Assembly: GCA_023399155.1 (NCBI GenBank)
Contig: JAEWQP010000017.1
Location: 62,001 to 126,000, forward strand
Length of the DNA stretch: 64,000 bases
Source: Verrucomicrobiota bacterium
GTDB taxonomy: Bacteria; Verrucomicrobiota; Verrucomicrobiia; Opitutales; Opitutaceae
Direction: 5' to 3'
A model generated the notes under the pieces. It was given only the letters and a program-made list of their open reading frames with translations. It searched no databases and was not told where the DNA came from. The translations under genes were made by a program, and so were the position numbers. Positions 1 to 9,171 of this stretch are shown one piece after another; position 1 is the first letter of the stretch, and each line of letters begins with the position of its first letter.

Positions 1-582
1 TCCGGCCGCGACCCCGTCCTCGCGGCGGCCCGCGAGTTCGCGGGTGGCGCCCTCAACCTCCTCGTCAACAACGCCGGCGTGGCGCCCCGCGTCCGCGCCG
101 ACCTGCTGGAGACTTCCGAGGAAAGCTACGACCACGTGCTCGACACGAACCTCAAGGGCGCATTCTTCCTCACCCAAGCAGTCGCCCGCGACATGGTGGC
201 GGCGAAAAAAGCGGACGCCGCCTTTCCCGGCGCAATCATCAACATCACCTCGATCTCGGCCACCGTCGTCAGCATCAACCGCGGCGAATACTGCATCGCG
301 AAGGCCGGCTTCGCCATGCTGACGCAGCTGTTTGCGGCCCGCCTCGGCGCCGAGGGCATCCCCGTCTACGAGGTGCGTCCCGGTGTGATCAAGACCGACA
401 TGACCGCAGGCGTGACCGAAAAGTATGACCGGCTCATCGCGGGTGGCCTCTGTGTGCAACCACGCTGGGGTTTCCCCGAGGATGTGGGTCGCGCCGTCGC
501 CGCCCTCGCGCGCGGCGACCTCGCCTACTCGACCGGCCAGGTCGTGATGATCGACGGCGGGCTGACGATCCCGCGGCTGTAG
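1..582 (+). CDS. SDR family NAD(P)-dependent oxidoreductase, 5' end cut by window
   Basis: The reading frame is open from the first base, so the start lies outside the window. The visible 193 residues are the C-terminal three quarters of a classical short-chain dehydrogenase: NNAG at residues 23-26, a strand ending in the catalytic-Ser region ITSISA, then the active-site Y97-x3-K101 (YCIAK), the RPGVIKTDM segment that closes the nucleotide pocket, and the terminal GQVVMIDGG typical of FabG-like enzymes. The Rossmann GxxxGxG is missing only because of truncation. In this setting it may oxidise a sugar acid or rhamnose/fucose-derived intermediate, but the sequence alone does not give the substrate. 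It converges with the lyase gene at 679. Family certain, role unknown. Confidence 0.9.
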   Translation, partial: SGRDPVLAAAREFAGGALNLLVNNAGVAPRVRADLLETSEESYDHVLDTNLKGAFFLTQAVARDMVAAKKADAAFPGAIINITSISATVVSINRGEYCIAKAGFAMLTQLFAARLGAEGIPVYEVRPGVIKTDMTAGVTEKYDRLIAGGLCVQPRWGFPEDVGRAVAALARGDLAYSTGQVVMIDGGLTIPRL

Positions 583-601
583 GACGCGGGCTCATCAAAC
601 G

Positions 602-627
602 GAAAGCGCGCCCGGGGGTCGCGCTTC
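602..627 (-). terminator. Hairpin terminator downstream of the PL26-like gene
   Basis: Read on the minus strand this is GAAGCGCG-A-CCC, CC loop, GGG-CGCGCTTTC followed by TTTCCGTTT-like pyrimidine sequence, about 50 bp past the stop of the lyase at 679. The stem AAGCGCG/CGCGCTT is perfect. It is nearly identical to the hairpin at 22163-22194, which supports a terminator role. It may also serve the converging SDR gene. Confidence 0.55.
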
Positions 628-678
628 ACCGGCGTCACCTCCGGAATCGCCCGATTGCCGAGCGTATCCGCGATGCGA

Positions 679-3435
679 TTACTGCTGATCCAGTTGATTT
701 CCGATCAGCGCGAGGCACTGGATGGCCGAGAGGCCCCATTGGGCCGTGGAATTGGTTGAAACCGACGGAATCTCGTCGACGGGGCGGAGCACCTCCGGGC
801 CCGCCAGGTGAATCGGCTCCGGAAGCGGCCCGCGGGCATAGGCCCCGCGCCCGCTGAAGAACTCGCCCCAGGCCCGCGCGGCGAGCTCGGGCTTGTTTCC
901 GACGCGCGCCGCATAGGCGGTCAGTCGCGCGTGCCCCTGCCGGAGCGTCCTGTTCTCGAAAGCCTCACCGACCCGGGCCTTCTGCACCTCGGGCGATGCG
1001 TTGTAGACCTCGCAGTACTCGAGCCAGGCACGCTTGAAGGCCGGGACATCGATGAGTTCGATCAACTCCGCGCATATCTCGACGAGGCCGAATACCGCGC
1101 TCAGGTGCGACACACCGATGCGCTCGTGCTCGACGACGTGGAACGCGCCGGTCTCGAGGTTGATCGTCGCGCCCGCGCTGAAGAATCCCTTTGGCTGCGC
1201 GCCGATCGTGCGCATCCCTTCGCGTAGTCGGTTGAGCATGACAGGATCGCCGGTGCGTTCCCATTCCGTCAACCAGGCCGCGGCGATGGAACCCCAGTCG
1301 GTGCCAAAACCCACGCCCACGCGCGTCACGTCGGTCGACGCGCCGCGGTCGAGATCTCCCTGCTCGGTCGCCGAGGCGAGCTTGCGTCCCGGCGGGATGC
1401 GCAGGAGCGCACGCCCGGCCTCGATCTGTTCGCGCATGAGGTCGCCCACGCGCTCGTCCGCCGTGAGATAGTAGTAGTAGCGGCGATTCGTGGCCGTGGC
1501 GATGCGCAGCTGCTTGGCACTGCAGCCCCAGTGGAGCACGTTGTGCCGCGAGCCGAGCGGCGCGAAGCGCCCGAGGTGATGCACGTCAACCTCGCCGGTG
1601 TGGCGGGTCATCGCCTCGGCGAAGCGGAACACGTCGGCACGGCCCGACTTGAGAAAGTGGAGCCAGAGCCAGATGTCGGTGGAAAGCTCGGAGTTGTCCC
1701 AGGAAAATCCGCCCACGTCGTAGCGCCACACGTGCCGGTCGGCGTCGTAGGTGTGCATGACGTCGCCGTAGTCCCAGAATCCATACCATCGGTGCTGCTC
1801 CTGCTGGGTGAGGTAGTAGTCGAAGAAGGCGTCGAGCTTGTCCTCGAGCGCAGCCCGCTCGGGCGTGGAACGGTCCGCCGGCGTCCAGAGCCCGCCAAAC
1901 ACACCGCAGCCGTGCATGTGCGCCGGTGACGCGCAGAGCACGCCGGGCTCACGCACCGCCTGGGCCAGGGCGACCAGGCGTTCGCGCGACGGCGTGGCCT
2001 CGACCGCCCAGATGAACAACTCGCTCGTCCGCGCCACACCCTCGGGCGTGTCGAAGCCCGGCTCGTAGTCCTCGTAGGTGATCTCCAGCCCGCCGTTGTA
2101 CTGCTTCTCGTAGGTGTCCTGCCCCATCCCGTCGTGGTAGCCGCGAAGATCCATCGGCGAAGCCTCGGGCGCCCAGAGCCATGCCGTGACCTCGGCCGCG
2201 TCCCCCGTGGCGCCTCGGATGTCCAGCTGCGCGGGATGACTCTGCCAGAAATTCCGGATACCAAATGCCGCGCCGCCCCGCGGCGTGCCGACATAGCCGA
2301 GCCCGCCCGCGCGACGGCCCTGCGCGGCGTTCAGCCAGGTGAAGCCCTCGCGCGTGCGCTTGCGGATGGTGAACCCATCACTGGTCGATTGAAACAACGA
2401 CCAGTCGGCAAACGCCGGGATGTACTGCAGCCGCGTGGCTGCGGCCTGGTTCCACGTGGACGGATCGCCCGTCGCCCGCCCCGCGAGTTGCGCCTCGCGC
2501 ACCGGCTCGCCGGGATCGCGCCGCAACCCCGTGAGGCCGCGCACCGCTTCCGCAAACAGTCCTGCATCCTCACCCGAAAAGCGCACATGCCGGTCGTGCA
2601 GCTCACCGCGCAGCGGCACGGTGAAGCGCACTCCCAGGCCGCGGATGAAATCCGTGTGCGCGTCGCCATCGAAGACCACCGTGTGCATCATCCGGATGGC
2701 GTCTCCTCCGGCGTAGAAGTAGAGCCGTACGACGAACGGCAGCCACGCCCGCCCGCCCGGCCCGGCGGCATGCCGGCCCTCCACCTTCACCACGGCACGC
2801 ACCGGCCCCGCCTGCTCGAGTGTCACGCGCCCGACCTCGCCCTGAAACGCCTCGGCTGTCTGGCCGGCGAGCGGCGAGTCCTGACGGAGCATCACCAGAC
2901 GTCCGTCACGCAGAATCACCTCGTTTTCGCGCACCACATCGCGGATGAGCGCGGCCCCGGACTTCGCCACGCGCACGCGCACGACGCCCGTGTCGATCTC
3001 GATGCCTTCGTCGGATTCGGAGGCGCGCAGCGGATGGGATGGCACAACCGCCTCGCCGGGCGCCACCTCAAAGCCGGCGCTGGCGGCCGCGTCCGGGGGA
3101 ATCGCATGGGCGGTCCACTTCAGCGAGCCATCGGGCCAGGTCGCGAGGGGCCAAGACTGCGCGGCCACGGCCCGGCCGCTGGCGTCGCGCACCGCGAACG
3201 TCGTGTCGCGCCCGTGCCGCCCGCGCGGCCATGGCATGCCCCAGGTGGTGCCCAGCGGCGCGGCGTTTGGCGTGCCATCCAGCCAGCGCACCGTGGATCT
3301 TGCCGAGGGCGATGGCTTGTCTGCGCCTGGACGGGATGAAGCGGCTTCGGATGCGGCGGCGACGGTGCTCACCCTCGCGCCGGCGGCGGCAAGGGCGGCG
3401 GTGCGAACGAAATCACGGCGGGAGAGTGTGGGCAT
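679..3435 (-). CDS. Tat-exported exo-rhamnogalacturonan lyase-like protein (PL26/YetA-like)
   Basis: 918 residues. The N-terminus MPTLSRRDFVRTAALAAAGA is a textbook twin-arginine signal (S-R-R-D-F at 5-9), so the protein is exported folded. Mature residues about 45-140 look like the RIFT/YetA-type barrel (GTPNAAPLGTTWGMPWPRG, then WPDGSLKW), and the C-terminal half is tryptophan/tyrosine-rich with helical repeats as expected for an (alpha/alpha) barrel, e.g. GFWDYGDV and YDVGGFSWDN. This layout matches the exo-acting rhamnogalacturonan lyase group that includes PL26 and Bacillus YetA. Neighbouring RhaM, CE12 and PL11 genes support a role in cleaving rhamnogalacturonan I backbones to unsaturated galacturonosyl-rhamnose. 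Family assignment is from memory of motifs; catalytic residues were not identified. Confidence 0.7.
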   Translation of the reverse strand: MPTLSRRDFVRTAALAAAGARVSTVAAASEAASSRPGADKPSPSARSTVRWLDGTPNAAPLGTTWGMPWPRGRHGRDTTFAVRDASGRAVAAQSWPLATWPDGSLKWTAHAIPPDAAASAGFEVAPGEAVVPSHPLRASESDEGIEIDTGVVRVRVAKSGAALIRDVVRENEVILRDGRLVMLRQDSPLAGQTAEAFQGEVGRVTLEQAGPVRAVVKVEGRHAAGPGGRAWLPFVVRLYFYAGGDAIRMMHTVVFDGDAHTDFIRGLGVRFTVPLRGELHDRHVRFSGEDAGLFAEAVRGLTGLRRDPGEPVREAQLAGRATGDPSTWNQAAATRLQYIPAFADWSLFQSTSDGFTIRKRTREGFTWLNAAQGRRAGGLGYVGTPRGGAAFGIRNFWQSHPAQLDIRGATGDAAEVTAWLWAPEASPMDLRGYHDGMGQDTYEKQYNGGLEITYEDYEPGFDTPEGVARTSELFIWAVEATPSRERLVALAQAVREPGVLCASPAHMHGCGVFGGLWTPADRSTPERAALEDKLDAFFDYYLTQQEQHRWYGFWDYGDVMHTYDADRHVWRYDVGGFSWDNSELSTDIWLWLHFLKSGRADVFRFAEAMTRHTGEVDVHHLGRFAPLGSRHNVLHWGCSAKQLRIATATNRRYYYYLTADERVGDLMREQIEAGRALLRIPPGRKLASATEQGDLDRGASTDVTRVGVGFGTDWGSIAAAWLTEWERTGDPVMLNRLREGMRTIGAQPKGFFSAGATINLETGAFHVVEHERIGVSHLSAVFGLVEICAELIELIDVPAFKRAWLEYCEVYNASPEVQKARVGEAFENRTLRQGHARLTAYAARVGNKPELAARAWGEFFSGRGAYARGPLPEPIHLAGPEVLRPVDEIPSVSTNSTAQWGLSAIQCLALIGNQLDQQ

Positions 3436-3522
3436 GGTGCAAGGATTCCTGGTGCTAGGGGCGCATTGAAAACATGGGTACGCGGCGGCGTAGACTTCGA
3501 TCGGGCGGACTCCCGGGGGCCG

Positions 3523-3837
3523 TCAGGGAAGATGAAACACCTCGCGCAGCTCGGTCGAGACGGGGCTGTGGTCGGCGTTTGCCGGCATGATCCCGGCCAT
3601 GTGCTTCCACCAGCGCTGGCATTCCGGCGTGCCAGCGATGGCCTGCCAGCGGGCCTCGTCCTCGACCGTGGCCACGCCGAAGAGCTGCCTGGTCTCGGGG
3701 TGGAGAAAAATCGAGTAATCGTGCACGCCGTGGGCCTTGAGCACGGCCTCCAACTCGGGCCAGATCGGGCGGTGTCGGCGCTCATACTCGGCCTCGCAGC
3801 CGGGGTGCACGGACATGACGAATGCTTTGCGAATCAC
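3523..3837 (-). CDS. rhaM: L-rhamnose mutarotase
   Basis: 104 residues, exactly the usual RhaM length. It interconverts alpha- and beta-L-rhamnopyranose in the cytosol so that isomerase or dehydrogenase can take the right anomer. The sequence is collinear with E. coli RhaM: IRKAFVM at the start, RRHxPIWPELEAVLKxHG with catalytic His22, CQRWWKHM and MPANxDxSPVSxELxEVFxLP at the end. The frame is open far upstream, but the GTG at 3837 is fixed by homology and by a good AGGAGA (minus strand, 3849-3844) six bases ahead. It lies 87 bp upstream of the lyase gene in the same direction and is divergent from the LacI regulator, suggesting a rhamnose-responsive unit. Confidence 0.96.
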   Translation of the reverse strand: MIRKAFVMSVHPGCEAEYERRHRPIWPELEAVLKAHGVHDYSIFLHPETRQLFGVATVEDEARWQAIAGTPECQRWWKHMAGIMPANADHSPVSTELREVFHLP

Positions 3838-4020
3838 GGCAAATCTCCTGGGTTGCGGGGAATGGGAGCCGGGCGGGATGGCGCGGCATCGTCGGGTCGC
3901 CTCGCCCCCCAGACCAGCCTGCTCTGCGTGGACAGTCTGAGCACCTCCCGCCGAGGCGCCGACCCGTGCTGGATTGGGGTTTGAAACTCCCGCGGAATCC
4001 CGTTTCCTCCGATCACCCCC
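3838..4020. promoter_or_regulatory. Divergent promoter region between rhaM and lacI-type regulator
   Basis: 183 bp between two divergently oriented starts must hold both promoters. I see the AGGAGA ribosome site of rhaM at 3844-3849 but no convincing -35/-10 pair and no long palindrome. A LacI-family protein encoded at one edge makes autoregulation and control of rhaM likely, but that is inference. Confidence 0.5.
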
Positions 4021-5070
4021 ATGTCTCGCCCCACCCTGCGAACGCTCGCCAAGTCGCTCGCCCTGTCGCGGACCACCGTTTCGGACGCGCTTCGGGGACT
4101 GTCGCGCGTCAATCCCCAGACCATCGAGCGTGTGCGCGCGGCGGCGGAGGCCGCGGGTTACGTGCGCAATCCGCTCACCGGCGAGGTGATGTCGCAGCTG
4201 CGCCGCTCCAGCGACCAGTTGTTTCGCGGCGTGCTCGCCGCGCTCGAGATCGTCGAGGAGCCACGCGCCCCGCATGTCGGGCGCTACAACAGCGCGGTGC
4301 TCGAGGGCGTGCGCGAGCGCGCCAAGCAACTCGGGTTCAACGTCGAGCACTTCGACGTCGCGCGCGACGATCTTCGCCTGCCGCGCATCGACGGCATCCT
4401 GCACGCGCGCGGCATCCGCGGGCTGGTGGTACTGCCCTGTTCGGGCGTGCCCGACCTTTCGAGCCTCACCTGGTCGCGGCTGACCGCCGTTTACGCGGAT
4501 TACTTCATCAACCGGCCGCAACTCCATTGTGTCTGCCCGGAGCACTTCCGCTCCATGATCTCGACCATGCAGACCCTGCATGCTCGCGGTTACCGCCGAC
4601 CGGGCCTCGTGATCGACATGGTGCTGGAGGAGCGGCTGCACTACCGGTGGGAAGGCGCATTCCAGACGATCCAGGCCATCCTTCCGGACATGGCGCACCT
4701 GCCGACGCTGCGTTTTCAGAACCTCACGCGCGAGAGTTTCGTGACGTGGTTCAAGACGCACAACCCGGACGTGGTGTTGAGCCATGTCTCCGATGTCGTG
4801 GCGTGGATGGAAGCGTGTGGCGCCAGGATTCCCGACGAGCACGGGTACGTGTGCCTCAATTCGCTTCGCGCGTCGATTCCCTGCGCCGGACTCGATCACC
4901 AGCCGCGGGAGATCGGGGCACGCGCCGCCGAACTCGTGGTCGGCCAGATCCTCCACAACGAGTTCGGGCCGCCGTCGCAACCCTCGCTCACCTCGGTGCC
5001 GACGCGCTGGATCGAAGGGCCAACCGTCCGCGCGGCCGCCCAGCGTGTCGCCGTGGCGGCAGGCGACTGA
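4021..5070 (+). CDS. LacI family transcriptional regulator
   Basis: 349 residues, normal for the family. Residues 5-55 form the LacI helix-turn-helix and hinge helix (LRTLAKSLALSRTTVSDALR, then NPQTIERVRAAAEAAGY and the NPLTGEV segment). Residues about 65-345 form a periplasmic-binding-protein-like effector domain with the usual GYxRPGLV and HQPREIGARAAELV blocks near the C-terminus. It starts next to rhaM on the opposite strand and converges with a CE12 esterase gene. By position it is the local repressor or activator of the rhamnose/rhamnogalacturonan genes; the effector sugar cannot be read from sequence. ATG at 4021 puts the helix-turn-helix at the very N-terminus, as expected. Confidence 0.95.
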   Translation: MSRPTLRTLAKSLALSRTTVSDALRGLSRVNPQTIERVRAAAEAAGYVRNPLTGEVMSQLRRSSDQLFRGVLAALEIVEEPRAPHVGRYNSAVLEGVRERAKQLGFNVEHFDVARDDLRLPRIDGILHARGIRGLVVLPCSGVPDLSSLTWSRLTAVYADYFINRPQLHCVCPEHFRSMISTMQTLHARGYRRPGLVIDMVLEERLHYRWEGAFQTIQAILPDMAHLPTLRFQNLTRESFVTWFKTHNPDVVLSHVSDVVAWMEACGARIPDEHGYVCLNSLRASIPCAGLDHQPREIGARAAELVVGQILHNEFGPPSQPSLTSVPTRWIEGPTVRAAAQRVAVAAGD

Positions 5071-5196
5071 ATCGCCCGCGTCTCACGGGATCCCCGTGAA
5101 GCGGCCGCTGAAGGAGGCTGCGAGTCTCGGGTCGGCTTCCACCGTTCGGTGCTTTGAGATATGCGCCGGGATGCCCGTCGACTGCACGACTCCGCC

Positions 5197-6033
5197 TCAG
5201 TCGCGCGCCCAGCCGTCTGCCGGACTTCCCGGCAGGGCGCGCAGGCCGGCGAGCACGAGCCTCGCATTGACGGCCGCTCCGTCGGCGCTCGTGTGCGTGT
5301 GGTCCGGCCCGAAGAACGGGCGAACGGCCTCGGGACCGAGGCGCTGGTATTCGTCGGCGATCAAACTCGAGAGATCGATGAACGGCGCGTCTTCGGCCTG
5401 GCCCACCTCGCGCGACCAGGCGCCAAATAACCCAGGCCCGCGTTCCACCCGGCCCTCCGCCCAGATGTTGCGGATCGTCGGCGACAATAGGATCGGTGTC
5501 GCACCGCGCGCGCGCGCGTCCGCGATCATCCGGCGCAAGTACCAGCCGAAGGAATACACGGTCTCGTGCTTCCCGGTGAGAACGTTGTCGATCTCCACGG
5601 TCTCGCCGCCGATCCCGGGCAGCGAGCCGCGCGCGCGCAGCGGTCGCGTGGAACCCGGCGGTTCCTCGTTGAGTGCTCCGCCGTCGTTGTGGCCGAACTG
5701 GATGAGCACCAGGTCACCGGGCTGGAGTTCTTCGACGAGTTGGTCCCACAGGCCTTCGGTGATGAAGGTGCGGCTGCTGCGCCCGCCGCGGGCGTGGTTG
5801 GCGATCCGTACTTTCGCGGAATCGAACAAGGCGACGAACGGCACGCCCCATCCCTGGACCTGGCCATCGTCGTGGCGGGCCGCCGTGGAATCGCCCGCGA
5901 TGAAGATCGTCGGACGCACCGACTGGGGTAGCGTGCCGGGCGACTCATCCGCTCCCGGGGCATGCGCGTTCCCATCCTGCGCGCGAAGAACCGCCGCAAG
6001 TGACGTGCAGGCCAGGATACCGGTGGCGGCCAT
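5197..6033 (-). CDS. Rhamnogalacturonan acetylesterase (CE12, SGNH hydrolase), exported
   Basis: SGNH-fold esterase that removes acetyl groups from galacturonate in rhamnogalacturonan. All blocks are visible: FIAGDSTAA (block I nucleophile Ser, residue 49 from the chosen start), NHARGGRSS (block II Gly), IQFGHND (block III Asn) and DHTHTSADGA carrying the catalytic Asp/His. The frame is open to an ATG at 6171, but that would leave only 23 bp to the divergent lipoprotein gene and a 46-residue leader. The ATG at 6033 has a strong AGGGGAG (6039-6046) five bases upstream and begins a hydrophobic leader ending VLRAQ, so I prefer it; the lack of a positive charge before that leader is the weak point. 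It resembles YesT/RhgT, whose genes sit in Bacillus rhamnogalacturonan clusters. Confidence 0.92.
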   Translation of the reverse strand: MAATGILACTSLAAVLRAQDGNAHAPGADESPGTLPQSVRPTIFIAGDSTAARHDDGQVQGWGVPFVALFDSAKVRIANHARGGRSSRTFITEGLWDQLVEELQPGDLVLIQFGHNDGGALNEEPPGSTRPLRARGSLPGIGGETVEIDNVLTGKHETVYSFGWYLRRMIADARARGATPILLSPTIRNIWAEGRVERGPGLFGAWSREVGQAEDAPFIDLSSLIADEYQRLGPEAVRPFFGPDHTHTSADGAAVNARLVLAGLRALPGSPADGWARD

Positions 6034-6194
6034 CAGGGCTCCCCTCAGGGCGCGAAGCGTCCCACGCAGGCGCGACGCCCACGAGACGACACGCCGGCAT
6101 CGCCCGCCGGCGTCGCTCCCGGGCAACCGCGGAATTCCAATCGCAGGTGATCCTTCAGAGTGGCCAGGCATGGAGGTATGTGTTTTGTGGTGAC

Positions 6195-6920
6195 ATGCGC
6201 GCGATTTCGATGGGAGTGATCGCCCTCGTGCTCGCCGGAGCCGCCGGCTGCGGCGGATCGACGAACGACACGACAGGCTTCCGTCGCGGCCAGCTCCTGG
6301 CCGGCGATGATTTCCGGAAGGACCTCTCGGCGTGGGTCGTGGAACAGCAGCCGGGCGGGTCGGTCGCTCTCCGCGACGGCGCGCTGGTGATCGACGATGC
6401 CGGCGGCTGCACGGTGTGGCTTCGTCGGAAGCTGGAGGCGCCGGTGATCATCGCCTGTGAGGTGATGGTCTCGTCGGCCAGCCGGGTCTCGGACATGAAT
6501 TTCTTCTGGATGGCGAGCGATCCGAACCGGCCCGACGATCTTTTCGCCGAAGGCCACGGCCGCACCGGAAAGTTTGCGACTTACGACGGGCTGCGCACCT
6601 ACTACGTCGGCTACGGTGGCAACACCAACACGACCACGCGCTTTCGCCGCTACGACGGCAGCGGGGCACGTCCGCTGCAGCCGGAACACGACCTCGGCGC
6701 CCCCGAGCACTTGCTGCGGCCCGACCACGTCTACCGCATCGAACTCGTCGCGGCAGGCGGTCGCGTGCAGTTCGTGCGCGACGGCGAGGTGATCTTCGAC
6801 GTGCAGGATCCGGAGCCGCTCGAGTCCGGGTGGTTTGGCTTTCGCACGGTGCACAGCCGCATCGTGGTGAACTCGTTCGCGGTGTTTCAAGCCGAGCCGG
6901 GCGCAGCATCGGCGCCGTAG
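6195..6920 (+). CDS. Lipoprotein with concanavalin-like fold (DUF6250/YesU-like)
   Basis: 241 residues from ATG 6195. The leader MRAISMGVIALVLAGAAGC ends in a lipobox (AGC, Cys near residue 19), so the mature protein is probably membrane-anchored. The rest, from DDFRKDLSAWVVEQ onward, is a single beta-rich domain with FWMASDP, TTTRFRRYDGS, PDHVYRIELV and SGWFGFRTVHSRI, which I associate with the DUF6250/DUF1961 (YesU) group: lectin-like jelly-roll proteins found beside rhamnogalacturonan lyases. It could bind or cleave rhamnogalacturonan fragments; no catalytic residues are evident. It lies between CE12 and the SSS transporter, divergent from the first and convergent with the second. Family label moderately sure, function open. 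Confidence 0.8.
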   Translation: MRAISMGVIALVLAGAAGCGGSTNDTTGFRRGQLLAGDDFRKDLSAWVVEQQPGGSVALRDGALVIDDAGGCTVWLRRKLEAPVIIACEVMVSSASRVSDMNFFWMASDPNRPDDLFAEGHGRTGKFATYDGLRTYYVGYGGNTNTTTRFRRYDGSGARPLQPEHDLGAPEHLLRPDHVYRIELVAAGGRVQFVRDGEVIFDVQDPEPLESGWFGFRTVHSRIVVNSFAVFQAEPGAASAP

Positions 6921-6958
6921 GCACGCCTCACGACCCGCTCCCGCGCTCCGCGGCCGCG

Positions 6959-9007
6959 TCACGCCGCCGCCCATCGCAGGAGTCCCCAGAACATCGCCAG
7001 GATGCCGAAGGAGACGCCGAGACAGGCGATGAATCCAAGCGCGTCCACCCGGTCCCAACGCGTAAACTCCCAGGCCGAGTCGCGGCCGAAGAGTTTCTGA
7101 TGATCAAAACGGCGCGGGTCGCGCAGGGTCTCGGCCATCGCCGCCGCCTCGAGTTCCGGCGTGGCGCCGACCGGCGTCTTCATTTTTCCGAAGAACTGGT
7201 CGATCTGCTCACGCGGCGGCGGCCGGGTGACGAGGCTGACGAGCACGAGGACGACGAACGGGAAGAATCCGTCGAAAAGAAACCGCGCCGCATTGCGGTT
7301 GCTCGGCGAGAGGGCGGCCACGTCGAGGCCGCAGGCGTCGAGGATGACGAGCTCGAGATGGAAGCGGCCGACGCCGCGCAAGGCGCTGCCCGGGTCCTGC
7401 GGGTCGGTGCGGACGACTGCGTCGAAGAACACCGCCGCCGGCGCGACCGTGCCCGTCGTTGACTCGACCGCATAGGCCGGGTTGTCGCGCACGGTCGACA
7501 GCCGCGGGGCGATCCACTTGGGGCCCACGATGTTCAGCAGCGCCGACAGGATCACCGCGGTCCAGACCGCCTTGGCCGTGAGCCGGCGCCAGAAAAAGAT
7601 CAGCATCACCGCCGCACCGAACGGCACGTTGACCGTCAGCAGCAGCTGCACGACCGCGTAGACGTCGTCCATTCCCGCCGCGGCCACGATGCCGACCGCG
7701 AGGATCACCACGATGGCGAGGCGGCCCGAGCGGACGAGGTCGGCCTCGGTGGCGCCGGGCACGAGATAGCGGTAGACGTTGCGTGTGAAGAGTGCGGATA
7801 CAGCCATGGTCTGCGCCGCGATCGTGGACATGTTCGCGGCGAGCAGGCCCGCCATCATTAGGCCGAGGAATCCCGGCCCGAGCAGGCCCAGCGCCATCCG
7901 GCCCCATGCGGAATCGGGATCCGACAGCGTGTCCGCACCCTGGTAGAGTGCGATCGCGATGAGCCCCGCGAAGGCCCACATGATGATCATCACGCGCTTG
8001 GCATAGGTGCCGGAGACGGCGCCGAAGCGCGCGGCGAACTCGTTGCGTGCCGATCCGGACACGCTCATGTTCCCGATGATGCCGTGTATCTGGACCAGGC
8101 TGATGACGAAGATGCCGATCAGCTCCCAGAACCCGATACCGCCCTGCGTGAGCAGCTCAAAGTTGGCGGCGGCCACGCGTTCGCTCAAGGCATCCCAGCC
8201 GCCGATCGCGATCAGTCCACCGGGGATGAGCAGGATGGAAAACACCACGATGAGCACGCCCTGGAACGCCTCGTTGACAGCCGCGGCCGCGAGGCCGCCC
8301 ATCACGATGTACGACCCGACGATGACCGAGTAGATCAGGTAGTACGTCCACTTGGCGGGCTCGCTGTCGAGATAGGAGACGTTGCTGCGCAGCTCCCGGC
8401 GCTTGTCGCGCTCGCGCAGGAGTTCGAGGCGTGCGAGCTCGTCGGCGGCGAGCGTCGTGCCCGTTTGGAGACGCGCCTCCTGCGCCTTCAATTCGCGGTA
8501 GCCCTCGACCGACGCGCGTTCCTCGATCGTCCACGCCGCCTCGGGCTTCAGCATGAGCGATTTCGTGACCTTGTAGGAGACGAGATTGCCGAAGCCGATG
8601 ATGACCACGACGGTCGCGAAGATCTGGAACACCGCGTAGAAGACCGCGAGCGGACGCGTGCCAAAGCGGTCGTGAAACAGGTCCGCCACGGTCACGAGAC
8701 GCACGCGCCGGAACCACGGGTTCATGAACCAGTAATAGGGATTCATGAACAGCGTCTGCAGCGACAGCCACACGCCCGAGACGCCCTTCTGGTAAACAAG
8801 GCTGGCCGTGCTCACCGCGCCATTGGCGTCGGTGGCATTGCCGAAATTGAGGAAGAACTGGTAGACCTTCCCCAGCTTCCGCCCCGCCAGGAAGAAACCC
8901 TCCTCATTGCCCGCCTGGTGCCGGCCACGCAACCCGACGAGGATCACGACGACGAAGTACGCCACCACCACAAGCAGGTCGAGAAGGTGCAGGCTGCCGA
9001 AACGCAT
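6959..9007 (-). CDS. Sodium:solute symporter family (SSS) transporter
   Basis: 682 residues, longer than the usual 500-600. Hydrophobic helices begin at residue 8 (LLDLLVVVAYFVVVILVGL), followed by the family features GNEEGFFLAGRKLG and the FGNATDANGA stretch of TM2. Two soluble insertions are unusual: about 155-215, rich in charged residues (EERASVEGYRELKAQEARL), between membrane segments, and about 500-590 before the penultimate helices. It probably takes up a sugar or uronate product with Na+ across the inner membrane. It lies in the same direction as, and 164 bp after, the Gfo/Idh/MocA gene at 9172, consistent with co-transcription. Substrate by context: rhamnogalacturonan-derived mono- or disaccharide. 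Confidence 0.93.
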   Translation of the reverse strand: MRFGSLHLLDLLVVVAYFVVVILVGLRGRHQAGNEEGFFLAGRKLGKVYQFFLNFGNATDANGAVSTASLVYQKGVSGVWLSLQTLFMNPYYWFMNPWFRRVRLVTVADLFHDRFGTRPLAVFYAVFQIFATVVVIIGFGNLVSYKVTKSLMLKPEAAWTIEERASVEGYRELKAQEARLQTGTTLAADELARLELLRERDKRRELRSNVSYLDSEPAKWTYYLIYSVIVGSYIVMGGLAAAAVNEAFQGVLIVVFSILLIPGGLIAIGGWDALSERVAAANFELLTQGGIGFWELIGIFVISLVQIHGIIGNMSVSGSARNEFAARFGAVSGTYAKRVMIIMWAFAGLIAIALYQGADTLSDPDSAWGRMALGLLGPGFLGLMMAGLLAANMSTIAAQTMAVSALFTRNVYRYLVPGATEADLVRSGRLAIVVILAVGIVAAAGMDDVYAVVQLLLTVNVPFGAAVMLIFFWRRLTAKAVWTAVILSALLNIVGPKWIAPRLSTVRDNPAYAVESTTGTVAPAAVFFDAVVRTDPQDPGSALRGVGRFHLELVILDACGLDVAALSPSNRNAARFLFDGFFPFVVLVLVSLVTRPPPREQIDQFFGKMKTPVGATPELEAAAMAETLRDPRRFDHQKLFGRDSAWEFTRWDRVDALGFIACLGVSFGILAMFWGLLRWAAA

Positions 9008-9171
9008 GGACGAGGGGAGTCAGGTGGACGGGCAGGGGTTTATCCCAATCGGCGGACGGCGTCACTCCGAAGTTTGCCCATCCGTCCGATGAAACGAGGT
9101 GATGCGTCGCCGCGGCGACCGATTGGGGCCTCGGACAGTTCGGACCGGTGAAACAGCGATCCGCGCGGCGG

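Noticed and set aside
3838..4980. Upstream extension of the rhaM frame to 485 residues
   Set aside because: It runs antisense through the LacI gene; RhaM homology and a good ribosome site fix the start at 3837.
5083..5099. Small inverted repeat TCACGGG-ATC-CCCGTGA after the LacI gene
   Set aside because: Short stem, no T-run; too weak to call a terminator.
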